Of a stretch of 64,000 nt of DNA, positions 1 to 8,106 are shown one piece after another. Source of the DNA: Acidimicrobiia bacterium (lineage in GTDB: Bacteria; Actinomycetota; Acidimicrobiia; Acidimicrobiales; SKKL01); assembly GCA_041676705.1 (NCBI GenBank), contig JBAYRL010000002.1, positions 465,533 to 529,532 of the forward strand, read 5' to 3'. A model generated the notes under the pieces. The model did not search any database and was not told the DNA's origin. It saw nothing but the letters and a program-made list of their open reading frames with translations. Positions within the stretch are counted from its first letter, which is position 1. Each line of letters starts with the position of its first letter. Both the position numbers and the translations under genes were made by a program.

Positions 1-41
1 CAAGGCGTTGACTATTACGTATTGGTCACTGAGACCGCCTT

Positions 42-60
42 ATATACCCGACGGGTATAT
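42..60. promoter_or_regulatory. Perfect inverted repeat, candidate operator
   Basis: ATATACCCG-A-CGGGTATAT is a perfect 9-bp inverted repeat with a one-base centre, about 85 bp upstream of the first gene. ATACCC/GGGTAT half-sites are typical of CsoR/CstR-type repressors, so an operator is plausible, but no such regulator is visible in the window. A related palindrome with different half-site spacing lies upstream of trxB at 692-703. Confidence 0.4.
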
Positions 61-134
61 TTTCAACAGTGGGCAGACTGCGAGTCACACGAGATAGTGC
101 CTTAAGTCTTGCTACTAGCTATGCGTGAGACGGG

Positions 135-146
135 TAGGCTGAGTTT
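135..146 (+). promoter_or_regulatory. -10 element of a probable leaderless transcript
   Basis: TAGGCT at 135-140 fits the TAnnnT -10 consensus and ends six bases before the ATG at 147, so transcription would begin at or next to the start codon. No Shine-Dalgarno sequence precedes the ATG. The same spacing is seen before 17728, 27939, 56312 and 63558. Confidence 0.4.
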
Positions 147-659
147 ATGAACGACGGTGTGGCCCCGGAACCCGACCAACCTGAATCACTTCACCAAACG
201 CCTCCCCCAGCTGGAACTCCACTTGGAGAACCGCTGGGAACAGCTGGCACCGGTGACCGAAATAGCGCTGGGCCAAGGTCGTATGGCCAAAGTTCCTACG
301 GCCAAAATGGCTTTTCAGGAACATCCTTTGGGCCAGGCACCAAAGACGGCACTCGAAACGGTCCAAGCGGCTGGAGCGAACAGGCCGCTGATTTGGTAGT
401 TGAAACCGTCGACAAAGTTCGGATTGCTACTACCGATCGCATTATCAAAGCTGCCAAAGCCGTGGTTTATGGCGTGACAATTGGGCTGCTCTTGTTGCTA
501 GTGGTCCCATTGGTGCTAATTCTTGTTTTTAGAGTGGTAGACGTTTATCTTCCGGGAGACGTGTGGAGCACATACTTGCTCTTCGGTCTAGTTTTTGTGG
601 TCGCCGGGTCAATAATGTGGGGGAAACGTAAGCCGCAAAACAGCCCTGTCCGCCACTAA
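147..659 (+). CDS. Small membrane protein, Ser/Gly-rich N-terminus
   Basis: This 170-residue protein is not recognised as a named family. Residues 1-75 are low-complexity and rich in Pro, Gly, Ser and Gln. Residues 80-105 look like an amphipathic helix (ADLVVETVDKVRIATTDRI). Two strongly hydrophobic helices follow at about 108-130 and 140-160, and the tail is short and basic. It is probably anchored in the cytoplasmic membrane with the disordered N-terminus on one side. It sits just upstream of trxB on the same strand, but the palindrome and gap between them suggest separate transcription. Its ATG has no ribosome binding site and is preceded by a -10 motif at leaderless spacing. Confidence 0.7.
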   Translation: MNDGVAPEPDQPESLHQTPPPAGTPLGEPLGTAGTGDRNSAGPRSYGQSSYGQNGFSGTSFGPGTKDGTRNGPSGWSEQAADLVVETVDKVRIATTDRIIKAAKAVVYGVTIGLLLLLVVPLVLILVFRVVDVYLPGDVWSTYLLFGLVFVVAGSIMWGKRKPQNSPVRH

Positions 660-691
660 ACTCGACTTCCAGCACGGATTAAATACGGAAT

Positions 692-703
692 ATACCCGGG
701 TAT
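692..703. promoter_or_regulatory. Perfect 12-bp palindrome upstream of trxB
   Basis: ATACCCGGGTAT is fully self-complementary and lies about 85 bp before the trxB start. It shares half-sites with the 42-60 repeat but has no spacer between them. It could be an operator for a CsoR/CstR-like or redox-responsive repressor; this is inference from sequence alone. Confidence 0.4.
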
Positions 704-789
704 GTATGTGTTAGAGATAGATGGTGCCCAACTTCTATTAGTTGACCAAACATACGTTCGCCCTTGTTAGTAATCTCAACAGGAGTTTC

Positions 790-1758
790 ATGTCAGACAG
801 CACTATTCACGACGTGATCATCGTCGGTTCAGGACCTTCAGGGCTTACAGCAGCCATCTATGCCGCCCGTGCTAGCCTCAATCCCCTAGTTATTGAGGGG
901 GAACCCTCTTCCACCAGCGACCAGCCCGGCGGTCAATTGATGACCACCACCGACGTTGAAAACTTTCCGGGCTTCCCAGACGGAATTATGGGCCCCGAGC
1001 TGATGATGAACTTCAAGAGCCAAGCCCAACGATTTGGTACTGAATTTCTTACCGATAAGGTTACTCGGGTCGACTTTTCAGAACGTCCCTTCAAGCTATG
1101 GGTTGGCGATCCCAACGCCGACGAACCCAGCTACACCGCACACAGTGTAATTATTTCAACCGGTGCACGAGCTTTAATGCTGGGCTTGCCAAACGAACAA
1201 GAATTGACTGGTCATGGTGTTTCAACCTGCGCTACCTGTGACGGCTTTTTCTTCCGTGGCCACCATGTGGCCGTCGTTGGTGGTGGTGACACCGCAATTG
1301 AAGAAGCGATGTTCTTAGCTAAGTTTGCTGAAACCGTCACAATCATTCACCGCCGCGATGAGTTACGGGCCTCCAGGTTCATGCAAGACAAGGCCTTCGC
1401 AAACCCCAAGATCCAATTCATGTGGAACACCGTGGTAACCGCTGTTGAAGGTGACGATCGACTCAGTGGCCTCGAAGTAGAAAACGTCATCACCAAAGAA
1501 CGAACCAAGCACCCCTTCACCGGCCTCTTTGTAGCCATCGGTCACAAACCAAACACCGACATCTTCCGCGACCAAGTGGAAATGCTTGAAGACGGCTATC
1601 TCGTCACCCAACCGGATAGCACTCACACCAATGTCGAAGGTGTCTTCGCCTGCGGTGACGTACAAGACTCAACCTATCGCCAGGCCATCACAGCCGCAGG
1701 TTCAGGTTGCATGGCAGCCCTCGACGCCGAACGGTGGCTACTGGCCAACCACGGCTAG
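790..1758 (+). CDS. trxB: Thioredoxin-disulfide reductase TrxB
   Basis: TrxB uses NADPH and FAD to reduce oxidised thioredoxin in the cytoplasm. At 322 residues it has normal family length. The N-terminal FAD-binding motif GSGPSGLTAAIYAARA is followed by the redox-active CATC pair and then the NADPH-binding GGGDTAIEEA motif. A C-terminal FAD motif (GVFACGDVQD) completes the fold. The ATG at 790 is chosen because AGGAG lies just before it at 781-785; an in-frame TTG at 742 would add 16 residues unlike the family. The thioredoxin gene trxA follows 127 bp downstream, so enzyme and substrate are neighbours. Confidence 0.95.
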   Translation: MSDSTIHDVIIVGSGPSGLTAAIYAARASLNPLVIEGEPSSTSDQPGGQLMTTTDVENFPGFPDGIMGPELMMNFKSQAQRFGTEFLTDKVTRVDFSERPFKLWVGDPNADEPSYTAHSVIISTGARALMLGLPNEQELTGHGVSTCATCDGFFFRGHHVAVVGGGDTAIEEAMFLAKFAETVTIIHRRDELRASRFMQDKAFANPKIQFMWNTVVTAVEGDDRLSGLEVENVITKERTKHPFTGLFVAIGHKPNTDIFRDQVEMLEDGYLVTQPDSTHTNVEGVFACGDVQDSTYRQAITAAGSGCMAALDAERWLLANHG

Positions 1759-1885
1759 CGCGCACGGCACTGGGGTCTGCCGCTAGGCCTCGACGGCTCG
1801 AACGCGGAATGTATGACCCCACCAATACGTTGAATACATAGGCATACCCTTTTCTGTCACTACCCCACCCCAAGGAGCACCCAAA

Positions 1886-2212
1886 ATGGCTGCCTACATC
1901 AGTAATCTAACCGAATCTACCTTCGATGAAGAGATTGGCGCCGCCGACGAACCCGTACTTGTAGACTTTTGGGCTGAATGGTGTGGTCCTTGCAAAGTGG
2001 TGGCCCCAATTTTGGAAGAGATCGCCGAAGAACAACCTGAAAAGATTCGTGTTGCCAAGCTAAACGTCGACGATCATCCCGGCATTGCTCGCCGCTATGA
2101 GGTAATGAGCATTCCAACCATGATCCTCTTCAAAGATGGTCAACCAGCACACCGCATTGTTGGTGCGAAACCGAAGACCCAACTCTTGAACGAGCTAAAT
2201 CCCCACCTTTAA
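1886..2212 (+). CDS. trxA: Thioredoxin TrxA
   Basis: This is a 108-residue classical thioredoxin that reduces protein disulfides in the cytoplasm. The active site WCGPCK is at about residues 31-36, and the conserved cis-proline lies in the MSIPTMILFKDG segment. A good ribosome binding site (AAGGAG, 1872-1877) precedes the ATG by 8 bases. It is paired with trxB upstream, and its 3' end converges on parB, with a weak hairpin between them. Length and motifs are typical. Confidence 0.96.
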   Translation: MAAYISNLTESTFDEEIGAADEPVLVDFWAEWCGPCKVVAPILEEIAEEQPEKIRVAKLNVDDHPGIARRYEVMSIPTMILFKDGQPAHRIVGAKPKTQLLNELNPHL

Positions 2213-2235
2213 ACTCCCGCCAGCTAGGGTTCGAA

Positions 2236-2263
2236 TATTACTAAATCACCCGATTAGGTAATA
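2236..2263. terminator. Imperfect hairpin between trxA and parB
   Basis: TATTACTAAATC and GATTAGGTAATA pair over 12 positions with two mismatches around a four-base loop. The position between two convergent genes suits a bidirectional terminator, but no long T-run follows on either strand. Confidence 0.35.
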
Positions 2264-2265
2264 CT

Positions 2266-3159
2266 TCAATCGTCATTGGTCGAATGACCTCGGCTGGCCT
2301 CGGTCATGGCACGATAAATTCGTTCTAAGTCTTCCAAGGTGGCGAACTCAACCACCACTTTGCCCCGTTTTGCGCCCATTGAAACTTGGACCCGGGTGGA
2401 AAGATGTTCTGACAAGAGCTCTTCTAGCTCCACTAGTCCTGGTGGGCGTAATCGCCGGGTGGCACCAGTAGCTTCCACCTTCGGTTTGTCAGCATCTTCC
2501 AGGTATTGGCGGACTGCATCTTCAACCTCACGCACACTCATTTGGCCGTCTGTTGATCGGGCGGCCAAACGTTCTTGTACCGCTCGATCAGGAATTCCAA
2601 GCAAGGCGCGAGCATGACCAGCCGATAAACGACCTTCGACTATCAGTTTCTGAATAGTGGGGGAGAGCTGGAAGAGCCGCAGAGCATTCGCTACCGCTGA
2701 TCGACTTTTACCAACCCGCGAAGCCACCTGATCCTGAGTGAGATCAAAATCATCGACCAACTGCTGATAAGCAGCTGCCTCTTCGATCGGATTCAGATCA
2801 GCACGCTGTAGGTTTTCGACTAGCGCCTGTTCAAGCGACGCTAAGTTATCGGTGTCTTTAACAATGGCTGGAATTGCTGCCAAACCGGCACGCCTGGCCG
2901 CCCGCCAACGCCGCTCACCAGCGATCAACTCATACTTGTTCTCGCCTGACGGACGCACTCGGATTGGCTGCAGAACGCCCATCTCACGCACAGATTCAGT
3001 CAGACCCGCCAAATCTTCTTCATTGAAGACTGAGCGTGGCTGGTATTGATTGGGCTCAATCTGGTCAAGCGGAATATGCCGCAATTCGCCCTTTTCTTCG
3101 ACGGAATCATTCGGAATCAGGGCATGAAGCCCTCTACCTAATCCACTACGCCGGGCCAC
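2266..3159 (-). CDS. parB: Chromosome-partitioning protein ParB
   Basis: ParB binds parS, spreads by CTP-dependent clamping and directs origin segregation with ParA. The 297-residue protein has the N-terminal ParB/Srx domain (residues about 25-115), including the CTP-binding GERRWRAARRAG motif, then a helix-turn-helix region (DLTQDQVASRVGKSRSAVANALRLFQL). A C-terminal dimerisation segment (about 240-290) completes it. It starts with GTG after GGAGGT with good spacing and overlaps parA by 14 bp, which implies translational coupling. Two parS sites lie upstream of parA at 4046-4095. Confidence 0.96.
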   Translation of the reverse strand: MARRSGLGRGLHALIPNDSVEEKGELRHIPLDQIEPNQYQPRSVFNEEDLAGLTESVREMGVLQPIRVRPSGENKYELIAGERRWRAARRAGLAAIPAIVKDTDNLASLEQALVENLQRADLNPIEEAAAYQQLVDDFDLTQDQVASRVGKSRSAVANALRLFQLSPTIQKLIVEGRLSAGHARALLGIPDRAVQERLAARSTDGQMSVREVEDAVRQYLEDADKPKVEATGATRRLRPPGLVELEELLSEHLSTRVQVSMGAKRGKVVVEFATLEDLERIYRAMTEASRGHSTNDD

Positions 3160-3922
3160 CGCTTACCTCCTTAGCCAGTTCCCGATAGGCAATGGCCCCT
3201 CGAGATGTCGGATCAAAAGTGATTATAGGTTGTCCGAACGATGGCGCTTCCGACAGCCGAACCGTTCGAGGAATGATTTGACGACATACCTTGTCACCAA
3301 AATGCTCTCTGACTTCTGCCACCACCTGTTCAGAAAGTTTGGTACGGGCGTCGTACATGACCAACACAATGGTCGAGAGTTCCAATCCAGGGTTCAACTG
3401 GCGCTGCACTAAATCAACATTGCGAACCAGCTGGCCCAGCCCTTCAAGAGCGTAATATTCACATTGAATCGGAACTAAGACTTCGCTGGCCGCCACCAAG
3501 CCATTGACGGTAAGTAAGCCCAGCGAAGGGGGACAGTCGATCAAAATATAGTCGAACTGATCCAGAATCGGCTCTAACGCAATACGGAGACGTTGCTCCC
3601 GACTGAAAACCGGTACCAATTCAATTTCAGCGCCCGCCAGATCAAGATTTGCCGGCGCTACGAAGAGATTGCGAAGTGAAGTGGCCTCAATGCAGTCTTC
3701 CATAGGCAGATCATGGAGCAATACCCCATACATGGAATGCTCAATCGTTCGAGGATCTAGCCCCAAACCGCTGCTGGCGTTTCCCTGAGGGTCGAGATCA
3801 ATAAGTAGAGTGCGATAGCCGAGCTCTGCTAACGATGCACCTAAGTTCACCGCGGTAGTGGTCTTTCCTACGCCACCCTTCTGATTCGCCAGCGCAATCA
3901 CCCGAGGAAGGGGTCTTGACAT
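3146..3922 (-). CDS. parA: Chromosome-partitioning ATPase ParA (Soj)
   Basis: ParA is a nucleoid-associated Walker ATPase that moves ParB-parS complexes. The deviant Walker A motif KGGVGKTTTAVNLGA is near the N-terminus, a switch motif DLDPQGNASSGLG follows, and IDCPPSLGLLT is the Walker B-like segment. At 258 residues it is standard Soj size. The ATG at 3922 is preferred because AAGAGG lies five bases upstream; a TTG immediately before it would add one residue. The gene is cotranscribed with parB and lies next to both parS sites and rsmG, the usual origin-proximal arrangement. Confidence 0.96.
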   Translation of the reverse strand: MSRPLPRVIALANQKGGVGKTTTAVNLGASLAELGYRTLLIDLDPQGNASSGLGLDPRTIEHSMYGVLLHDLPMEDCIEATSLRNLFVAPANLDLAGAEIELVPVFSREQRLRIALEPILDQFDYILIDCPPSLGLLTVNGLVAASEVLVPIQCEYYALEGLGQLVRNVDLVQRQLNPGLELSTIVLVMYDARTKLSEQVVAEVREHFGDKVCRQIIPRTVRLSEAPSFGQPIITFDPTSRGAIAYRELAKEVSGGPA

Positions 3923-4045
3923 CAATACCTCTTTCTAGCCACCCACACTGTGACAACCGTGCAATATCATAGACCGCCTGAGCGGGGAGAGGCCTATATA
4001 CGTTAGCGCGATCTCTAATTTGCGGTCGGATTCAATCGATCAGAA

Positions 4046-4061
4046 TGTTTCACGTGAAACA
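4046..4061. promoter_or_regulatory. parS: parS centromere site 1
   Basis: TGTTTCACGTGAAACA is a perfect match to the 16-bp palindromic bacterial parS consensus. It lies between parA and rsmG. Confidence 0.97.
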
Positions 4062-4079
4062 TCACCCTCTACTAGACAG

Positions 4080-4095
4080 TGTTTCACGTGAAACA
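4080..4095. promoter_or_regulatory. parS: parS centromere site 2
   Basis: A second perfect TGTTTCACGTGAAACA lies 34 bp from the first, centre to centre. The pair is a clear ParB loading centre within a few kilobases of the origin. Confidence 0.97.
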
Positions 4096-4117
4096 TTGGT
4101 AGGGGCGATGTATTCGC

Positions 4118-4747
4118 TTAGGTTCCCCATAAGGGCCGTTTGGCAGGTACTCCCACCCGGCGTGGGTAGCGGCTCGAAGTTGGTTTAGTTAGCATAAGGC
4201 GGCGCCAACTATTGGTTAAACCTTGCAACTCCAGCCCGAGTTCGGCAAGACCCTCCGTTGACCAACGATCAGAGTCGACTACCGGAGGTTCACTTACGAT
4301 TAAGTAACCTCGGAGCCTTAATAACGGTGCCGCGCATTCTGCTGTAATCGCTGGCAATCCGAAAGATCGACTACTTACCACATCAAAGATGCCTCGATAC
4401 TGTTCATCGCGACCGACGGTTTCGGCCCGCTCGTTAAGCACGCTGACCCGCTGTGACAATCCAAGCTCGGCAACAGCCGCTTCCAGGAACTCCGCCCTTT
4501 TGACCATTGATTCCACGAAGATCCAACGGCTATTCGGGAAGTTCAAGGCTTCAATCAAACCCGGAACACCACCACCAGATCCGAGATCGGCACCTAGAAA
4601 TTTGGCATCATCAAACAGATTATCGAGCTGAGCAATCAACCCTTCGGCATGTTCGATGTGAGCCAGGGGGTTTCCAGGCCCAAGGAAGCCAAGTTTCTGC
4701 GAACGACGCAGTAAGGCCTCCAAAGATTGCGATTCCTCTTCGTTCAT
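4118..4747 (-). CDS. rsmG: 16S rRNA m7G527 methyltransferase RsmG
   Basis: RsmG (GidB) methylates G527 of 16S rRNA using S-adenosylmethionine; its loss gives low-level streptomycin resistance in other bacteria. The 209-residue protein has the SAM-binding motif DLGSGGGVPGLIEAL at about residues 55-70, a downstream acidic FVES segment and a VSSRSFG-like region. It is separated from jag by a terminator and a 238-bp gap, so it does not belong to the rpmH operon, and it precedes the parS sites and parAB. The ATG at 4747 has a GGGAA-like element upstream; the exact start is moderately sure. Confidence 0.93.
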   Translation of the reverse strand: MNEEESQSLEALLRRSQKLGFLGPGNPLAHIEHAEGLIAQLDNLFDDAKFLGADLGSGGGVPGLIEALNFPNSRWIFVESMVKRAEFLEAAVAELGLSQRVSVLNERAETVGRDEQYRGIFDVVSSRSFGLPAITAECAAPLLRLRGYLIVSEPPVVDSDRWSTEGLAELGLELQGLTNSWRRLMLTKPTSSRYPRRVGVPAKRPLWGT

Positions 4748-4909
4748 TAGCCATTCCCGCGATCGATGCTTCTACAGACCCTGCTATACCTTCAGCAAGC
4801 TGGCAAAAGCCTAATGCACAAGCCGCTACATACCGTATTTGTTAGAAAATCAAGCGATTCAGGCGGAGCATCAGCGCTTCCGATGCTGAACCAGATCTGT
4901 GAATAAAGA

Positions 4910-4948
4910 TCAAAAATGAAAATGGCCCCGAGAAATTTCGGGGCCATT
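4910..4948 (-). terminator. Rho-independent terminator of the rpmH-jag operon
   Basis: AATGGCCCCGA (4921-4931) and TCGGGGCCATT (4938-4948) form an 11-bp stem with a six-base loop. Read on the minus strand the stem is followed by a T-rich tract (TTTTCATTTTT, 4910-4920). It lies 38 bp beyond the jag stop codon. Confidence 0.85.
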
Positions 4949-4985
4949 ACGACAACCGTTTGTTGGGTCGCATAGACGTATTAGG

Positions 4986-5876
4986 TCAGTCAGCCTTGTG
5001 TATCACCACACGGCGACGGGGTTCATCGCCTTCTGAGCTAGTCCGAATGCCCGCAACGCTTGTAGCGGTGTCGTGCACAATCTTGCGGTCAACTGAAGAC
5101 ATTGGCTCTAGAACCTTAGACACGCCGCTTTCCAAAACCTCGTCACAAATCTTTTTCACAAATTCTTCAAGGGCGCTGCGGCGTCGCGATCGATAGCCAG
5201 CCACATCTAGTCGTACCCGACCTTCATGTCGACCACTTGCACGGCGTTGGGTGACGGTGCGCGATAAATCATATACCGCCTGCAAAGTGTTCCCGCGAGG
5301 ACCGACTAATAGGCCAAGTTGATCGCCCTGGATATCGATCTCAATGGTTTCTTCATCGATTTTTTCACTTGTAATGGTTGCGTCTAGTTCAAACGCCTCG
5401 AGCAGGCCGGTTAAGAATTCTGTAATGATCTCAGCTTGTTCATCGACGGTTAGATCGATTTCATCGCTTGCTTGGTCCATGGCGCCTGCACTCTCGGGGG
5501 TTTGCGCAGCATGCTGCGTTTCTGGATTTGATTGACTGACGCGAGAACCTGCCTTATCCGAGCGTGGCGAGGTTGGTTCTGGCTTGCTATCGGTACGAGA
5601 CGGCGTGTTCGCCGAAGCCGATTCATCACTTTGGCGAGAACGGCTTTCACCACCGCGGCCGCCACGCCTGCGGTCGCGACGATCGATCTTGGCGCGGGCC
5701 TGCACCGGGCGCACTCGAGCCCGAATTCTAGCTTCGCCCTTCATCCGGCCGAAGATACCCTGACGTGGCTCTTCTAAAATTTCGAACTCAGCTTCTTGCT
5801 CATCGACACCAAGGCGATCTAACGCCAGGTCTTTGGCTTCTTCAACTGACTTTGCGGTGGTCTCAATCCACTCCAA
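4986..5876 (-). CDS. jag: KH/R3H RNA-binding protein Jag (KhpB)
   Basis: Jag/KhpB is a single-strand RNA-binding protein linked to envelope growth and usually encoded after yidC. The N-terminal Jag-N domain (about residues 1-55) is followed by a long Arg/Ser/Asp/Pro-rich linker (60-140), a KH domain with GPRGNTLQAVYDL, and a C-terminal R3H domain (RREALEEF-like RRRSALEEF, then SVDRKIVHD). The preferred start is the TTG at 5876, six bases after GAGGAG and two bases after the yidC stop; an overlapping TTG at 5882 directly abuts the GAGGAG and is less likely. The product is 296 residues. Confidence 0.9.
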   Translation of the reverse strand: MEWIETTAKSVEEAKDLALDRLGVDEQEAEFEILEEPRQGIFGRMKGEARIRARVRPVQARAKIDRRDRRRGGRGGESRSRQSDESASANTPSRTDSKPEPTSPRSDKAGSRVSQSNPETQHAAQTPESAGAMDQASDEIDLTVDEQAEIITEFLTGLLEAFELDATITSEKIDEETIEIDIQGDQLGLLVGPRGNTLQAVYDLSRTVTQRRASGRHEGRVRLDVAGYRSRRRSALEEFVKKICDEVLESGVSKVLEPMSSVDRKIVHDTATSVAGIRTSSEGDEPRRRVVIHKAD

Positions 5877-5878
5877 GG

Positions 5879-6913
5879 TCAACTCCTCTTCTTCTTGCGA
5901 GGCTGTTGTACGCCTCGGGTAGCAGACTCACCGGCTTGGCGTTTAGATGGTGTCACTCGCCGACTTTGAGTGTGAGTCTTTTTCGGTGGGGAACTGTTTT
6001 TAGCCCCTTTACCCCCGGTTGGGGCGGACTTAGCGGATTTGCCGCTTCCACTGGTTTTCTTAGGCGCGGGTTTGCTGGTACTTTCCGACTTTTTCGGTTC
6101 GGCAATACCCTTAGCGGACTTTTCGGTCGCCGTGGTCTCAATGGCACCCTTGGTCATAACCGTGCCATCTGCCCCATAAATCTTCTTGGAAATATAGGCT
6201 TGTTGACCAATTCGATACAGGTTCGAAACCAGGAAGTAAACCACCAATGCGGCTGCAAACCGGAACGAAATGAAAGCAAAGAACACTGGCATTACTCGCA
6301 GTAGAATTTTCTGCTGCTGGGGAATTTCAGCGTTCGGGTTTCGGCCGGAAATCTGCTTCTGTTGGATGAATGAAGTGGCAGCTACTGCGATAATTAGCAA
6401 TATGTATGGCAGGCCGGTGATGAAGTTGTCCGAGAGCATTGACGACGCAGAACTAGCTAAGTCGATACCCCATGAACGCATTTCAGTCTGCCCTTGAAGC
6501 GATTGGAATAGGTCGCTAGAAGACGAGATGTATTTGGGATCGAAGCCTCCACCCGCACCAGTTTGGGTGAGACCGGAAATAACCCGATACAAGATGATAA
6601 ACACCGGTGCCTGCAGCAACATTGGCAGACAGCCGCCCACCGGGTTGATCTGGTTGTCCTTGTAGAACTCAAGCAGAACCTCGTTCATTTTGGCGCGATC
6701 ATGCGCGTATTCTGCTTGAATTCGTTTCATTTCGGGCGCTAGGGCCTGCATGGCCATCATGGAGCGCGTGCCCTTAAGCGTTAAGGGCGTAACAATGATC
6801 ATGACGGTGAGTGTGAGAAGGACAATTGCCCCACCGTAAGAGCCACCTACGATTGGTAGCTCATAAAACCAGGCCAGCAGCCCAGCGATCGCATTAAAAA
6901 ATGCGTCGAACAT
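5879..6913 (-). CDS. yidC: Membrane protein insertase YidC/OxaI
   Basis: YidC inserts proteins into the cytoplasmic membrane alone or with SecYEG. The 344-residue protein is the short Gram-positive type without a large periplasmic domain. Hydrophobic helices appear at about residues 5-50, 90-115, 170-190 and 205-240, with the family segment NPVGGCLPMLLQAPVFIILYRV. The C-terminal 90 residues are Lys/Ser/Thr/Pro-rich and basic, a tail that in related proteins contacts the ribosome. It overlaps yidD by one base and is followed within two bases by jag, so the operon is translationally coupled. Confidence 0.96.
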   Translation of the reverse strand: MFDAFFNAIAGLLAWFYELPIVGGSYGGAIVLLTLTVMIIVTPLTLKGTRSMMAMQALAPEMKRIQAEYAHDRAKMNEVLLEFYKDNQINPVGGCLPMLLQAPVFIILYRVISGLTQTGAGGGFDPKYISSSSDLFQSLQGQTEMRSWGIDLASSASSMLSDNFITGLPYILLIIAVAATSFIQQKQISGRNPNAEIPQQQKILLRVMPVFFAFISFRFAAALVVYFLVSNLYRIGQQAYISKKIYGADGTVMTKGAIETTATEKSAKGIAEPKKSESTSKPAPKKTSGSGKSAKSAPTGGKGAKNSSPPKKTHTQSRRVTPSKRQAGESATRGVQQPRKKKRS

Positions 6914-7185
6914 TAGTGAACCTTCCGTTCAGCGTGAGTACCAACCGGCGCAACCATCGTTGCCCGAGCATTCTTAGGGGCCGGTACCAAATCGATTCCG
7001 TGACCGCCGCCCGGGCGGCAACGGCCAATGCGGCGAATGCTCAACCATGAGCCGCGTATCGCGCCATGGGTCTCAAGCGCCTCTAAGGCATAGGTAGAAC
7101 AAGACGGGTAGTAACGACAAGGTGAGAGGCGTCCAGCAAACAGCCAACGATAGGCCTTGACCAAACCTAAAAGGAGTGAGGTCAC
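6913..7185 (-). CDS. yidD: Membrane protein insertion efficiency factor YidD
   Basis: YidD is a small protein that helps membrane insertion near YidC. The 90-residue product has the family core RLSPCRYYPSCSTYALEALETHG and the cysteine/arginine segment RIGRCRPGGGHGIDLVP. The GTG start at 7185 overlaps the rnpA stop by 4 bp (GTGA), with AAGAGG upstream inside rnpA. It ends on the first base of yidC. Confidence 0.95.
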   Translation of the reverse strand: MTSLLLGLVKAYRWLFAGRLSPCRYYPSCSTYALEALETHGAIRGSWLSIRRIGRCRPGGGHGIDLVPAPKNARATMVAPVGTHAERKVH

Positions 7186-7526
7186 ATCATCCTCTTTTGT
7201 ATTTTGGATAGGACAGTCTCAAGATGGGTTTCCAATGAGCTATAGCTCAGGTGAGCACCGGCATCAGACATGCCTACAAGGTATACCCCATGTGGCAAGT
7301 GATCTTCTTTCGCGAGCTCGGTAAAAATAGCTCGAACCCTCCTGCGTATCTTATTGCGGACTACGGCATTTCCAAGCCGTTTACCCAAGCTAAAGGCTAA
7401 ACGCGGAGGGTCATCTATCTGATCAGGTGAGTATGGCAAGAAATTAATCCATAACGGACCGGAACGGAACCGCCAACCGTCTCGACGAAGCGAGGCGAAG
7501 GTAGCCCGATCTGTAACTCGCCAAAT
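7182..7526 (-). CDS. rnpA: RNase P protein RnpA, probable ATT start
   Basis: RnpA is the protein subunit of RNase P, which matures tRNA 5' ends. The conserved basic motif RLGNAVVRNKIRRRVRA is present. A TTG at 7439 would give only 85 residues and lose the N-terminal strand. Reading upstream in frame recovers IWRVTDRATFASLRRDGWRF and then RSGPLWINFLP, which is the normal RnpA beginning. No ATG, GTG or TTG occurs in this stretch before a stop codon. The ATT at 7526-7524 overlaps the rpmH stop as TAATT, exactly where a TAATG coupling would be expected, and gives 114 residues, normal for the family. A sequencing error or strain-specific mutation of ATG is the alternative. Confidence 0.85.
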   Translation of the reverse strand: MWRVTDRATFASLRRDGWRFRSGPLWINFLPYSPDQIDDPPRLAFSLGKRLGNAVVRNKIRRRVRAIFTELAKEDHLPHGVYLVGMSDAGAHLSYSSLETHLETVLSKIQKRMM

Positions 7527-7660
7527 TAAGCGGACAGCTTGCTCCTACCCTTACGGCGCCGCGCCGCGAGAATGGCTCGCCCAGCGCGATCAGACATGCG
7601 GTGGCGAAATCCGTGGCGGCGGGCCCGTCGCCGATTGTTCGGTTGGAATGTTCTCTTCAC
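7526..7660 (-). CDS. rpmH: 50S ribosomal protein bL34
   Basis: This 44-residue basic protein starts at GTG 7660 with VKRTFQPNNRRRARRHGFR and contains FRHRMSDRAGRAILAARRRKGR, the unmistakable bL34 pattern. A strong AGGAGG (7670-7675 region) precedes the start by about 8 bases. It is the first gene of the rpmH-rnpA-yidD-yidC-jag operon and is divergent from dnaA across the origin region. Confidence 0.96.
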   Translation of the reverse strand: MKRTFQPNNRRRARRHGFRHRMSDRAGRAILAARRRKGRSKLSA

Positions 7661-7940
7661 TACTAAGGCCTCCTAAAGCCCGAATTAGTCGGAGGGCTTG
7701 ACCTTGGTCTGTCTCGACTTACGACTAAAATTTTATGTCCGGCTGTAGTTGATCCGCTCCAAGCACGTCGGGTGACGACGTTGCAGCGACCCACGGCCGT
7801 GCCAGCGAACTAGATTAGAGCCCCGGCTGGCCTCGTGGCAACCAGGGCAGTCGTACTAAGTACCGAAACCATGTCCATTTAAAGAGTTATGGCTAGTTAC
7901 ATCAATGCAATTTAAACTACATTGGTCCCCAATACCCTTA

Positions 7941-7970
7941 TTGACCTGGTCTTTCTCACTACACTATAAA
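7941..7970 (+). promoter_or_regulatory. dnaA promoter
   Basis: TTGACC (7941-7946) and TATAAA (7965-7970) are separated by 18 bp and match housekeeping sigma -35 and -10 elements. The transcript would have a leader of about 190 bases that contains the DnaA-box cluster, allowing autoregulation. Confidence 0.65.
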
Positions 7971-8106
7971 ATTGTCGTGCATCGCCTGGCGAGGTAATGC
8001 TAGGTTGGCCAATTCCTAATATATTGAGAAGTCAGCGCTAGGTTGAACGTGCCACCAACACGCTCCAACCTCCCACCGAGATTCGGTTGCGTCTGGTTTG
8101 CATTGG

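Noticed and set aside
742..789. TTG start for trxB at 742
   Set aside because: ATG 790 has AGGAG just upstream and matches the normal TrxB N-terminus.
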